Source: Strigamia acuminata (lineage: Eukaryota; Arthropoda; Chilopoda; Geophilomorpha; Linotaeniidae). Taken from it: a stretch of 60,000 bases of DNA. Below the pieces are notes generated by a model. That model made no database searches and was not told the origin of the DNA. It was given only the letters and a program-made list of their open reading frames with translations. A program made the position numbers and the translations under genes. The DNA lies in the NCBI GenBank assembly GCA_949358305.1, contig OX442316.1, positions 3,412,001 through 3,472,000 on the forward strand. Direction: 5' to 3'. This document shows, piece by piece, positions 1 to 9,865 of this stretch. Numbering within the stretch: the first letter of the stretch is position 1; each line of letters opens with the position of its first letter.

Positions 1-479
1 ACCGTAATTCCGTAATTTTGGGGAAAATTCGCAATTTGCCAATTTTGGGAAGTTCACTTTAAAGTGTTTGCAGTGAAATATTTCTGCTACTAAGTAGTAA
101 TCACAAATTGTGTTCACGAATCTAGAATAAACGGGATGGGCAATTCATTAAACGAATTTGGGTTTACAACAATGCATCATGGTTTTTTGCATTGTAACTT
201 AAAAATTAACAATGCAATCTGAAAAATGCCAATTGTGAAATTGTAGAGCATCAGTTGTTTGATCAGAAACTATTAAAATCAAAATTTTTTTCTTATTTAA
301 TTATTTAAAAACACATGTAATGACAGACTTCATTTTTCTGACTTTTTAGACATGTTTCTATTGCTAAATGAGGATTTTTTTTCTCGAATTAATTTATTCA
401 AAGTATTCTACACATTGTCGTGATCCGGTTTTGTTGTTAAAACAATTATGATAGAGAAATACTTTACCTGGGAATAATT
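1..479. other. AT-rich stretch, no feature seen
   Basis: AT-rich non-coding sequence. I see no gene, no clear inverted-repeat element and no tandem array before the element that begins at 480. Confidence 0.5.
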
Positions 480-793
480 TACCGTACTGCCTTGATTTAA
501 CGCCGGTCGTATCTAAACGCCGGCTCCTGATTAAACGCCGGGCAAACTCAGAACGAAAAGGCAATAAACGCCGGCCTTAAATAAACGCCGGGTTTGTTTA
601 AACGCCGGTTTTAAACGTTTTTTAGACGAATATACGGTAATTTAACGTAAATGATTGGGTGGCGGCAGTAAAAAAACCTTTTTTTTTCGTTAGACGCCCG
701 GCGCGAATAATCGCCGGGCTTTGAATAATCGCCGGAGGGGTCGACTTGGAAAAGTAAATAAACGCCCCGGCGTTAAATCGAGGCAGTACGGTA
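480..793. mobile_element. TIR element with repeated AAACGCCGG motifs
   Basis: The left end reads TACCGTACTGCCTTGATTTA and the reverse complement of the right end TACCGTACTGCCTCGATTTA, so the element has TIRs of about 27 bp. Just inside, TTAAACGCCGG-like motifs recur (about six on the left, then AATCGCCGG on the right), the subterminal repetition typical of cut-and-paste DNA transposons. A TA flanks both sides and may be a target duplication or part of the TIR. At about 314 bp it is too short to encode a transposase. The end layout TACCGTA...GATTtAA..GCCG resembles the elements at 18615, 25243, 32416 and 37598. Superfamily not assigned. Confidence 0.75.
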
Positions 794-993
794 TACACTT
801 TGATATGAAATAAAATACCTTTATTTAAAAATCTACTTATTACAATTATAATAATAATTTGAATGGTCACGGTCGTGGATCCTTTACTAGCGGCGTTTAA
901 TCGGCCTGGCGGTGAGGTGTGATGCTACTGTTGCTATTGTATCTATAAGTGTCGATAAACACAATATTTTAATATTTGAAATAGAAACTATTA

Positions 994-1003
994 TTTATTT
1001 ATT
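994..1003 (-). promoter_or_regulatory. Possible polyadenylation signals of the protease gene
   Basis: Two overlapping AATAAA hexamers on the minus strand lie about 240 nt past the protease stop codon. The position suits a 3' UTR end, but the hexamer is common in AT-rich DNA. Confidence 0.3.
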
Positions 1004-1240
1004 CGATTAAATACAAATCAATATTTCTTGTGACATACAGTAATGCGTGCTTGCTACCTAGGCAAGATGTTATCAAATACATTTTGCAACATATCATGAA
1101 TTATCATTTGGCATGCTGCTTTGATCCTCATTTAGTAATCGAAACAAGTCTAAAATATCAGAAACAGAAAGTGTTAATTGCGTGTTTTTCAATAATTTGT
1201 ATGAAAAAAATTTGATTAAACAAATGACGTTCTACCGATT

Positions 1241-1423
1241 TTAATCACGAGGACAAAATGTAGAATTTTTAGCGATTGAATTAATCCAATCATAATAGAA
1301 GTCAACTCGGGTAAAGATGAATAGAGAGTTTTGTGCTCCACAGGTAGGCGGACCGGCCGATACTATTCCGATTAAATTCCATTTTTCTTTGTCCAAAATC
1401 ACTAGAGGTCCTCCTGAGTCGCC
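1241..1423 (-). CDS. Serine protease (chymotrypsin family S1), terminal exon with catalytic Ser
   Basis: Last exon of a secreted-type trypsin/chymotrypsin-fold protease. It opens in phase 0 right after an acceptor (TTTTGCAG) with GDSGGPLV, the oxyanion hole and catalytic Ser195, and runs to a TAA at 1241-1243. Further on are GIVSAG (214-216 region), Cys220 and TRVDFYYDWI, the usual C-terminal strand and helix. Aligned by eye to trypsin, Trp215 is Ala and Gly226 is Phe; Gly226 normally lines the S1 pocket, so specificity is probably unusual. The tail is about as long as in family members. The preceding exon (2164-2303) ends in ...CQ, giving the contiguous CQGDSGGP motif. Family assignment is secure; the natural substrate cannot be inferred. 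Confidence 0.9.
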   Translation of the reverse strand, partial: GDSGGPLVILDKEKWNLIGIVSAGPPTCGAQNSLFIFTRVDFYYDWINSIAKNSTFCPRD

Positions 1424-2163
1424 CTGCAAAATCAAACAAACTTGAACAACTCTGGACAAAGAAATCTTCACATTCTCCTAAGCTACTTGTAGGCCTCAGC
1501 TTGTGACCGACCTGGGGACTGGTTACCCTGGTTTGGGGCGCATACTCACGTAAATAAGGTAGGGACTCCAGATTGTTGGGTTGTTGGCCTTTAATCGTTA
1601 GTCTAGGGGTCGGAGTCTCCCACCTATCTATGTGTTGCAGTGCCGTGAAGGCATGCTATATTCTTACTAGCAACCGACCCATCACACACAGGGCGAGCCC
1701 TATGACTGATTGCACATAACATTCCCTCTGTACTTACCAGCACAGCCCATACAGCCGCTCATGGAGGCTGTAGTAGACATGACATCATACTACTGAGCGT
1801 TGCAGTGGTGAATGGTGAGAAGAGCAGGATCAGCACAGAGCGTGATTGCCCTTGCTGGTTTCAGGATCGCCTTAGTATGTCTGTCTCGGTTGAGACCAAA
1901 CGCTCTTCTCGCTCACCACACCACTCAGATCCCTCCTTTCCTGTACTGGGTCAGTTCAACCCACGAGGGGGAATGACCTTAGGGCCACTGGGCAGTGTGT
2001 GGAGTGACGCAGGTCACCGTGGATGGCCAAGTGGTCACAAGCTCTTAATAAGAAGTTCATGTTTTTACCACAGAAGAGAATGTACACTACAGTGGTTGCA
2101 CCAATGTCAGTATTAGTAAAATATTTTTTCTCTTTATTTTACATGAAGAAAAATGATTCTCAC
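1424..2163 (-). other. Protease intron 3 with a GC-richer insertion
   Basis: This intron separates the CQ and GDSGGP exons. Its middle (about 1485-2060) is GC-richer than the surroundings and has AGCTTGTGACC at 1495 facing GGTCACAAGCT near 2032, which may be the ends of an inserted element. It holds an 11-bp-plus match (inverted) to CTAGACAACGATTAAAGGCC, a repeat also found at about 22737 and 23778. The 103-codon open frame at 1805-2116 has no recognisable domain and is not called. Confidence 0.5.
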
Positions 2164-2303
2164 TTGGCATGATCCTCCTCCTATCATAGATGAACCTAAA
2201 CAATGTGTGGATGAACGCACCCCATAAGTTCCATAATGTTTCTTACAAGCTTCAAGCGGGAGAATGGGCAATTCTACCTTCTTCGGCTTTGAATCAGGAT
2301 CTC
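2164..2303 (-). CDS. Serine protease, third exon in view (Cys168 to Gln192 region)
   Basis: This 140-nt exon is bounded by acceptor AATTAAG at 2304 and donor GTGAGA at 2163. It enters in phase 1, matching the previous exon, and leaves in phase 0, matching the last exon. It encodes 46 residues plus the split Gly. Visible features are VELPILPLEACKKHYG, the usual strand leading to Cys168, and GGGSCQ just before GDSGGP. Counting back from Ser195, residue 189 at the base of the S1 pocket is Gly, not the Asp of trypsin or Ser of chymotrypsin. The loop before it (THCLGSS) replaces the common LCAG. The reading was found from splice sites and frame continuity because the exon has no starting Met. Confidence 0.85.
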
Positions 2304-2340
2304 CTTAATTAAGAATACAAGTTTTACTTTTAAAGTCATG

Positions 2341-2889
2341 CAGTGGGGGTATCCAAAAATAACCGGAATTCTCTTTAGGTGGGCAGACCTCTTTTAGTGT
2401 ACCAGTAGATGATACAGATGGGTTCCTAGAACTTTGTTATGAGAGACTGCATTGGGAAACAAATTTTACTTCCTCACGTAATTAAAAAATCGCCGAACCA
2501 CTTCAACCTGGTCTCTGAAAAAGATTCACAGAAGTCGAACGCTGTATTTCAACAACTCCAGCTGACAGACTGATGCAGATATACTCAAAACCATCACAAT
2601 GTTGTCCTAACTCCTATTGGTTGAGCCATCTCATTGGTGTAGTGGCACAAAAAAGTAGTCCATAACACCAGAATTGTAATCTAACTAGGCTAAACAACCA
2701 ACTAAACCTTTGTTTACCTTCCAAAAGAAACTCCCCAGTTAGGCATTAACTGGCTTAGCCAATAGGAGTTAGGACAACGTTGTGGTGGGTTTAAGTATAG
2801 GTTCCTAGAAGACTCACCTAGCAGGAAACGATTCTATTAAAAGGAGTCTGCCCACCAGAAGGGAATTCCAGTTATTTTTGGGTACCCTG
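2341..2889. mobile_element. TIR element H, hAT-like ends, inside protease intron 2
   Basis: The left end CAGTGGGGGTATCCAAAAAT matches the inverted right end CAGGGTACCCAAAAATAAC, and similarity continues inward for about 80 bp (GGGCAGAC, TTCCTAG blocks). CAG...CTG termini suggest hAT. The flanking 8-mers do not match, so the target duplication is lost or the ends are slightly misplaced. A second TIR element (2581-2800) sits in its middle. It begins 37 nt inside the intron. Confidence 0.7.
2581..2800. mobile_element. TIR element A (ATTGGTTGAGCC family), nested in H
   Basis: The left end ATACTCAAAACCATCACAAT pairs with the inverted right end ATACTTAAACCCACCACAAC, and both continue into GTTGTCCTAACTCCTATTGG. 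Inside is the family segment around TTGGTGTAGTGGCACAAAAA. Related copies lie at 8820, 21358, 28340 and 29633. At 220 bp it is the shortest copy. Confidence 0.75.
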
Positions 2890-2905
2890 CCTTGTATTTT
2901 ATTGA

Positions 2906-3681
2906 TATACTCTGGCTCACCGTTAGAAACTCAGCTCTTCCTATTGGCCGAGCCTATTCACTCCTAACTGTTGCCTGTATAATTCCACCAGGAAAAGTAT
3001 ATGTTCGTTGTGATTTTAATTAGTTTCATGATTTTAGGTGTTTGAAATGATGTAAATATTTGATAATAAAATGTTTTTAAAAGACTGGAAGCAATGTTTT
3101 AAGCTGTTACTTTTTCAAAATTCATGATTGTTTAGTTCGCTCAGTTTATTGGTTGATATGTCAAGCTGGTTTTGAAATTTATGATCGATTGTTTTGTCTG
3201 GACACAAATTGGCTTCCCGTAATTCGAGCGTTTGTATTTTGGCCTACTTTTATGTAGCCTAATACCTTGTTCGCACCAGAATGTTTGGGCTAGCCCAAAG
3301 TTTAAATCTAGTTCTTTTTCTTGGTGCGAACGCATCTGGCCCAAAATTATCTAGTTTAAAAATGTTTAAACTAGATAATTCTAATCCAGTTGTGTGAACT
3401 AGATAATTGTCAAAGAACTAGATAACTGTCAAGGTCACTTCCCACAATTCCATGCGTAACCTGGTCAGTTGATTGTCTATTGGCTGCATGCTAGCCTAGA
3501 TATGTGGCTTTTTGCTTTTTGGTGCGAACGCTCTAGCCTGAACTTTTTAAGCCAACATCAGGCCAGAACTAGATTTAAACTTTGGGCTAGCCCAAACTTT
3601 CTGGTGCGAACATGGTATTACAACAGTGAATAGGCTCGGCCAATAGGAAGAGCTGAGCTTCTAACGGTGAGCCAGAGTATA
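2906..3681. mobile_element. TIR element F in protease intron 2, abutting the splice donor
   Basis: The ends are TATACTCTGGCTCACCGTTA and its inverted copy, with the match running about 55 bp into CTCTTCCTATTGGCCGAGCC and CTATTCAC. The right end (3681) is only 4 nt inside the intron whose donor is at 3685-3684. A second element (3260-3620) lies inside it. The shared inner ATTGGCCGAGCC and the terminal TATACTCT link it to the elements at 8820 and 29633. Confidence 0.75.
3260..3620. mobile_element. TIR element G nested in F
   Basis: TAATACCTTGTTCGCACCAG at the left faces CTGGTGCGAACATGGTATTA at the right. The TIR goes on through TTTGGGCTAGCCCAAAGTTT and AATCTAGTTCT, about 56 bp in all. The repeated CTAGATAA motifs in the middle are subterminal-type repeats. 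A truncated relative ends at about 4535. Confidence 0.8.
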
Positions 3682-3685
3682 TTAC

Positions 3686-3939
3686 CTTTTTCAGTGGTAC
3701 CCCATCCAGCAACGGTTGCCGTTCTATTCACATAGTTCTGTCCTGGTCTGGGGAAGCATGGAGGTCTTATAGTGGAACTGAACTGGATAGTTTGATTCAG
3801 TTTGATTATCCCAATGTCATTGATAGATGGTGCGGCCCAATTAGGATGCCTAAAAAGTTTGCTGGGTTTCAGTACCAATCCTTTGTTGGTCTTGTAATCA
3901 TGAACACCAAGATGCACGTAAAAGTCATCTACATATTCC
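3686..3939 (-). CDS. Serine protease, second exon in view with catalytic Asp
   Basis: This 254-nt exon has acceptor TTTTTGTGATAG and donor GTAATA. It enters in phase 2 and leaves in phase 1, in register with its neighbours. It encodes EYVDDFYVHLGVHDY, the strand after the His loop, then SINDIGIIKL with catalytic Asp102 in the NDI motif, then a PPCFPRPGQ segment whose Cys usually pairs with the propeptide, and VAGWGTTEKG. Length and order match chymotrypsin-fold proteases. The Cys suggests a two-chain enzyme with a disulfide-linked light chain, but the upstream exon is missing. The donor lies next to the transposon end at 3681. Confidence 0.9.
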
Positions 3940-4194
3940 CTATCACAAAAATTATACATTTAAGTAGTATCAAATATTGTTATGGTAATTCTTGTTCTTT
4001 AGGCAAGGGATGTCATTGCTTACAATGGTAAACCAGTAACCAATTAACCAGACACCATTTAAGCAATTAATTGGGCAGACAATAGACAATTGGAAAAATA
4101 TGACATCATGCAGTTTGGTTCCGCCTACAATAAGAAAACTACAAATTAATAATGTTGAAGTTTTATTTTGCAATGTCTTTTTGCATAGAGGAAG

Positions 4195-4535
4195 GAAACC
4201 ACATGATCGTATCACCTGACCTCATTTTTCTAAAGGTCTATTAAAGAGATGGAAATGGGTAAAAATGAAACACTTCTGTTTAATAAACATGCGATCCGAT
4301 AGCCGCACTGTATTCTGGAATGACAACAGGTAACAAACTTGCTTAGAAGGAAACCGCAGGAGTGTGTAATCCACAATCCAGATCCAATCATCGAATCGAG
4401 TTGTGGGAACTCGATGGGCGAATGGAGTTGTTGGGCAAGCGGATCTAGATCCGTGAGATCAGTGTTCCCACCAATAATGGATCTATATCCGCAGCTTCGG
4501 ATGAGATCCAAAACCTTGGTGTGAACAGGGTATTA
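4195..4535. mobile_element. Truncated relative of element G in protease intron 1
   Basis: The right end CCTTGGTGTGAACAGGGTATTA-like sequence matches the inverted terminus of element G (TAATACC.TGTTC.CACCA). No matching left end was found. It also contains CCGCAGGAGTGTGTAATCCA at about 4345, identical to the TIR of the element ending near 27694, so it may be a composite. Open frames here on both strands have no recognisable domain. Confidence 0.45.
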
Positions 4536-4674
4536 TACATTATACAAATTTGATGCAGGCACCATCTGGTGTTGCAATGTTACAGCTTTCTGAACAAATG
4601 GGGGCACACAGTTACTACAAATGTATATACGGTAGAGAAATTGTTAAATTCTTTGAGTGACCGGCTTGACTCAC

Positions 4675-4708
4675 CCAAAAAGACAATGTGCAGCCGTTAG
4701 GACATATT
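4675..4708 (-). CDS. Serine protease, 34-nt exon with catalytic His
   Basis: This very short exon follows a good polypyrimidine tract (TTTCTTTTTTCGTTTAG) and is followed by GTGAGT. It enters in phase 1 and leaves in phase 2, exactly what the next exon (G GAA TAT) needs. It encodes YVLTAAHCLFG, the TAAHC motif with His57 and Cys58. The joined product continues into EYVDDFYVHLGVHD. The preceding exon (activation cleavage IVGG-like, CGGSLI-like, signal peptide) was searched for on the minus strand to about 9 kb by eye and not found. Either it lies farther upstream or it is interrupted. If absent, the gene would be a pseudogene. Confidence 0.85.
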
Positions 4709-5762
4709 CTAAACGAAAAAAGAAACGGAATAATAAGACTATTTCAAAACAAAATGGGAGAATCAGAAAAGAGAAAAAGTGGTTAACTGTGTTTTGTACA
4801 CAAATGCCATGGTCTTAGACGTCTTTAGGTCTTTTGGTCTCCTCAAGGCCAAAAAAATGTTAGGAGATTACAGAAGTGCCAATGGTCTTACCGTGCAGCG
4901 CAGTAAAGCGAGACTGTGATCGAACCTACAGCGTCCACGCGATCACGCGGGACCAGGGGATCCCATCAACAACCAGAAGAAAGGATTAAGTTGGAACCCC
5001 TTTTATGCCCTACTTTCTAGTGTGTGATAATATTCTAGGTGATTTGGTTTTAGCAATCAGCACCATCTATTGACCAAAACATGTCAAAATAATAAGGTAG
5101 GCTAGCCCCTTAATCTTGTATTCAACCACGTTTTCATGGTTTTCTGATTGCCCCTATTGGTCTATCCTTTTACGACTGCTTATTAACGTTGCGCCACATA
5201 AAAAGTTTCCAGATACATATTTTAATGCGACCTGTAATATACACAAATACAAATACGTTTAGGGTTTGACAGGAATTTGATTTTCCCACTCACGAGCCAT
5301 GGAAATTCATTCGTAAATAGATCGACTCCATGAGCAATTCTGGTTTTAGGTTTATTGCTCAGTCCACATCCACAAACAATTCTGGTTTTAGGTTTATTGC
5401 TCAGTCCACATACTAAGAAATGAGTGACATCTATTGATAATTATCCCGTTTTTTCCCCATGTTCACATTTGGTACAATAATTTCTTACTTGAAAAAATAA
5501 TTGTAATCATTGCAAACACAGTGCTACAAGCAATCGAGGAAAACATGTTGATTGCCTTTACATAAACTCTAATGTAGACATAATCAATAGGCTTAATTTA
5601 TAGTCTATCACATCCTGGTAATTAAATATTATTAATGTATAAAAAGTGCAGGGTATCGTGTATCATTACCGTTACGTGCAGAAAATTAAGTTTTTGTCAT
5701 AACAAGGAATGTTTTTGTTCAAGAAAGTTAAAAATAATGTATGGAAATAAAAAAATTAAAAT
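4709..5762. other. Intergenic or upstream intron; GC-rich patch and a 2x direct repeat
   Basis: No gene was recognised. A CpG-rich patch at about 4885-4985 contains GGTTCGATCAC (minus), which resembles a Pol III B box, but no convincing A box or tRNA fold. At about 5336-5412 CAATTCTGGTTTTAGGTTTA plus TTGCTCAGTCCACAT occurs twice in tandem. Confidence 0.45.
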
Positions 5763-5835
5763 TGTTTTCGCCCGGGATCGAACCGGGGACCTTGCGCGTG
5801 TGAGGCGCACGTGATAACCGCTACACTACGAAAAC
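5763..5835 (-). tRNA. tRNA-Val (anticodon CAC)
   Basis: Full cloverleaf on the minus strand, decoding GUG. The acceptor stem GTTTTCG/CGAAAAC is a perfect 7 bp and the D arm is GTG...CAC around AGCGGTTA. The anticodon stem is TGCGC/GCGCA with loop CTCACAC, giving anticodon CAC. The T arm is CCCGG/CCGGG around TTCGATC, and the discriminator base is A. There is no intron and CCA is not encoded, as expected for a eukaryotic gene. The internal A box (TAGTGTAGCGGTTATCACG) and B box (GGTTCGATCCC) are intact, and a run of Ts about 10 nt downstream is a good Pol III terminator. The sequence is close to tRNA-Val(CAC) throughout animals. The Val identity and functionality are well supported. Confidence 0.96.
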
Positions 5836-6596
5836 ACAAAGACTCTTTCGTCTATTTACACTTCTGATTTTAGCCTTTGAAATAAATAAATATTGATTTT
5901 TAATTATTTTTAATTTTAAATGCTAACACTAATAAAAAAAACAGTGCAAGATTTAAAAAATTGTAAATTATTTATTAAGCAGTGATTACAATGAATTCGA
6001 CAATAAAAAATACACAGCTAATCTAGGTTAAAACTTTGACCACTGTATGACCAACAATCGTAAATATATCGACTATATTCAGATAAAATCGTAAATATAC
6101 TGTATAGCTTTGATTCGATCTTCCATTCCATAGAACAGTTTTTTCGTCATTCGGATCAACCCCGGGCGCAGCTTTCAATGCCGGATCCACAATGGCCGCG
6201 TAAGTAATCGACACATTTCAAAAACGAATTCATTTTTCCTCCGTAAAATAAACAGAAACTGCTTTCAAAAGCAACAAATAAATGAACGATAATATTTTTC
6301 AAAAATTTGTTGCAAATTCAACGACTACGGCAGGTGAATTAACGATCAACATGGACCAGTTTAGCGCCGAAAAGCCCTTTCGGTATTGTCAATATTTTGT
6401 TTTCAATATAATTTGGATTGATTTTTACTATTTCAAACAGTTATAACGAGGTTCGGTGGATGTTTGTTAACATAATTATTAATGTTTAACCAACTAATTT
6501 AATTGGTGCGTTCCTGTTATTAAATTATTTTCTAAAATTGCTTATTTTAATCTTAGTTGGAATGGCAGTGCCGCCCTCTGGTGGGAACAATTGTTA
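5836..6596. other. No convincing gene
   Basis: AT-rich. A minus-strand frame at about 6023-6214 has a coding-like first part (AIVDPALKAAPGVDPNDEK) but no recognised family and no clear splice sites, so it is not called. Confidence 0.4.
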
Positions 6597-6932
6597 TTAA
6601 CTATATCTGAGCATGATGCAAATCATGGCCACCATCATTAATTGCAGACAAGTTTCGGTTTCGACAGGAAACAGAGCGATTTTCGCGAGGTTTTTGGCGT
6701 GTGTGGCTTTAAAAGCTAGATATGCGCAAACCTTTTCAAGCAGGGTGCCCGAAATCTCACTGAACTTCACTTGATTGATTTGTCCACTGAGCTTGGTCTT
6801 AATGGTCCCCGATAGAACCGCGTGTTCGCGCTTGATTTCAAATAACCGACCGTCCGAAGAAATCAATTTCACACACATCGACTCTGGTCCTTCGCAGCTT
6901 CCGTAAGTCGCCTGCTCTTTTCAATCTGCCAT
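6597..6932 (-). pseudogene. Elongin-C-like intronless copy with an early stop
   Basis: Minus-strand copy of Elongin C, the small SKP1/BTB-fold adaptor that binds Elongin B and BC-box proteins in transcription elongation factor SIII and VHL/SOCS-type ubiquitin ligases. From the Met at 6876-6878 it reads CVKLISSDGRLFEIKREHAV then LSGTIKTKLSG, matching the family's opening (YVKLISSDG..F.VKREHA..SGTIKAMLSG). It continues through KFSEISGTLLEKVCAYLAFK to a divergent C terminus without the family's ANFLDC ending. Upstream, in frame, is ATG GCA GAT TGA and then KEQATYGSCEGPES, the conserved YGGCEGPDA leader, so codon 4 of the ancestral frame is a stop. About seven residues are missing after LSG. With no introns it looks like a retrocopy. 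The 93-codon frame from the internal Met (the family also has a short form starting here) might still be translated. Confidence 0.75.
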
Positions 6933-8264
6933 TGCGCGAAATGTTATCCGTATGAATGATCACTGACTTTCTCACTGTCCTACAAGACACGAACTGAGAA
7001 AATTTGGTCAAATATCTCTCGTTCACGTAACGGTTAAGTTATTAACTATAAATACGTAATCATTTCGGCATTTATTGTAAATAGTAATAATCTACAGACG
7101 TTAGCAATAGATGGCGCCACCAGTTTGAATGTTAGAAATTGAGAAATAATTGGATATATCAGCACCAAAGACTTTATTTTCATTCGAAATCCGAAATAAA
7201 GGAGGAGAAATTGAAATATTTGGCTTTTTTTTTTAAAGATAACTGCATAGTAGTGGATAATTTCATTACACGACGGATAACTTCTCACATGGTTGTTACG
7301 AAGAGAACGACTCCTTTCGTTGTTTTCCGATAGATGTCAGCGGCGATACTGATGGACGAAGTTTGCGAAGTTTTAGCCGCGAGATTAGCTGCTTTTTTAT
7401 TATTTTTGTCGCTGATTTTCGGGTTTTGCATGAATCCTACTTGAATCTCATCAAAGTAAAACACAAATCAGATAAAATGAAAGTCATTTCTACATAAGAT
7501 GAGTGCAAAATGTAAATTTTCCAAATTTTCTTTGTTCGGCCATTTGGTTTGTATGTGATACCGTCGTAATATAAGATCGATATTTCAATTCTGATAGATT
7601 TATTATCATTTTTAGCTGTGAGAATCAAGTTTACGCGACGAAATACACACGGAAATGAAATCTCAAAGACTTCACTCATCACCTTTCAATCATTTTCGAC
7701 ATATTGCCGACATCGAGCCGAACAAATCTAAGAAAAATCGAAATCGTGAGTTATTAAATCAAAACATCCTCGATTAAATCGGATCTGAAATTCGCGCCAG
7801 TGTCTTCATGCCAAATTCTGCGCAAACATCTAACCCTAGAAATAAGGAAACAAAGAAATAAATCAACGACATTTCGGTACCATGCTGTAAATTACTTTTG
7901 TTAATGAGTTTATTTTTAGGCTTAATACTGCGAAATAACGACTGGAATTAGAAAATGATGTGCGCAGAATGGGATGCGCAGTACGAATTTGGCATCAAGA
8001 TACCGGACGTGAATTCTACACGTTGCAATTTGCCGAATTAGTCAAATTCATTGAGAATTATTGTTCTGGTGGGTTGATGAGACACAAAATGACGCAATAT
8101 AAGGCGTAATATTTTTAAATCGTGTTTTCCACAAGGTGAGATGGAATGGTGATATAGATTTATTCTGTCTAGAGCGTTAACTTTAAATCAGGACAGAAAA
8201 AAGTAAGGTAACTTGGAACAGCTGGGGGACCAAGTCGAGCCAAATCAAGCTGCAGTGGCACACA
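6933..8264. other. No gene recognised
   Basis: AT-rich, with short frames on both strands and no recognisable motif. At about 7797-7840 ATGCCAAATTCTGCGCAAAC and a following ACCCT recur in looser form near 20258, the remains of a dispersed repeat. Confidence 0.4.
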
Positions 8265-8370
8265 TTTTCAGTGTCAGAGACTCATTAAGTCGTGAAATAT
8301 TACATTTAATATTTCGCAGTCGCTAAGGTGCTTGTAGTTTGCTGGATATTTTCTCATTTTCTCTGTTGTT
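8265..8370. repeat. Dispersed repeat, copy 1 (partner 25965-26065)
   Basis: GACTCATTAAGTCGTGAAAT followed by ATTACATTTAATATTT matches 25968 onward with few changes, then more weakly through TTTCTCATTTTCTC. The nature of the repeat is unknown. Confidence 0.6.
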
Positions 8371-8819
8371 TCACAAAAAATGTAAAATTAAAGCGCGAAT
8401 TTGTTGAAATTTATGAAAACGTCAGTTTCTGATGAGGCAAAATCGTCGCCAGAAGAAGAGTGTTTCAGCTTTAATTGTTTTCCCCGGTGTTTAATGCTCC
8501 AACTCCCATCTGCTGGCGTTATTGTCTCCCTTATTCCCCTATCCTTTCTTGGTGGTGGCGTAATGTAATTTTTTTTTAGGTAAATTGATAAAAAGTTGAA
8601 GGGATTCTGATTCTGTGAAAGGGGGAGGGAGAGAAAATGAATGAATAAATTAAATTCGGAAAAGGAAAAAGAAATGGCAGTTGAAGCTCAGCGATTTGAT
8701 TAGATTTAGTAAATCCAGAAAGATTTGGAGCAGATCTGCAAATCCCATCAGTTTATTTAGACTTTGGTTGTCGCGTAAAAACCAACGCTAGTCAAAAATA
8801 TTAAATAGATTACAGTATA

Positions 8820-9232
8820 CTCTTGTTGAACTCAAAAAGGTCCCCAAATCCCATTGGTCGAGCCATTTTACTGGTGTAGTGATCCAAAAATATAGACCCA
8901 AACACCAGAAATGCATTACAATGTACAGACATTGTAATCGATTGCCTAGGTAACGGCCGAAATTTCAAAATTATGTGCTTTCCAGACAAAGCAACCAATA
9001 AACAGAACAAACATGAGTTTTACATTTATATGTGCATAAAACTATATTTCATTAATGGAAATAACATTTTTTAATAAGAATAATCAAAATTATGTTAACT
9101 TAAATGGTAATAACAATCACAAAAATAAATAAAAATCAAAACTACTTCTTCTAGTGGTAGTATACAGTCTGGAGTTAGTAGTAATGAGGCTCGACCAATG
9201 GAATTTTGGGACCTTTTTGAGTTCAACAAGAG
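8820..9232. mobile_element. TIR element D (ATTGGTCGAGCC family)
   Basis: CTCTTGTTGAACTCAAAAAG and its inverted copy at the right end extend through GGTCCC.AAAT.CCATTGG and TCGAGCC (about 45 bp). Inside is the family's GGTGTAGTGATCCAAAAATA segment and a CAATGTACAGACATTGTAAT hairpin. It is 413 bp and non-coding. Confidence 0.75.
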
Positions 9233-9718
9233 GGTGAGTCGGAGAGACCTGACTATTTTGTAAATTTAATTACACTGTAATTAATTAAATATTTTATTTG
9301 AAAGTATGCAACCATTGTACGGAAGTCTGAATGCTCTTTCCTATTTTTATGTGGAAAATGCTAGTCTATCACTCTGATGCCTTTGTTCGCTTCGTACATA
9401 CATTTTCAATCTGCTTTCGAGATTTCTCGTTGCCTCATCTTGTTGGAACTCCACAGTGCAACTGTTTTCCACATACAAATACTGCATTCAAATCTCTGCA
9501 TAATGGTTGTAGTTCTATATAAATTTTTTAAATTAATTACGGTGTAATTACATCTACAAAATCGTCAGGAATCTCTCGGGGTCACCTTGTGTACGTGATC
9601 AATTAATAATATGTCATCATTGCCCACAGAGGTAGATTGTAGATGACGAAAACTTGGGAATAAATTTGGAGTGTTCTCTTCACTCCCTTGGATGTCATGT
9701 TTTGACATATTGTGTGCT
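9233..9718. other. No gene recognised
   Basis: AT-rich, with no recognisable protein motif in the short frames on either strand. GGTGTAATTACATC at about 9541 is a small palindromic site like those clustered at 24670-24770. Confidence 0.4.
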
Positions 9719-9865
9719 GGAGCAAGGAGGTGAGAAGGAGATGTAACTCCACACAAAACTCGGGTTCCATGCGCAGACTAGTTGGTATGCGCATGCGCAA
9801 CGAGTGCATTGCATGATGGGATACTTGACTGCCATTTTGCACACAACCTAGTAACTAAATAACTG

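Noticed and set aside
1805-2116. 103-codon plus frame
   Set aside because: Lies on the opposite strand within the protease intron, in a GC-richer inserted segment; no domain recognised.
4885-4985. Possible tRNA-derived SINE (GGTTCGATCAC)
   Set aside because: A B-box-like string only, with no A box, tail or second copy seen.
6023-6214. Short minus frame with coding-like start
   Set aside because: No recognised family and no convincing splice sites.
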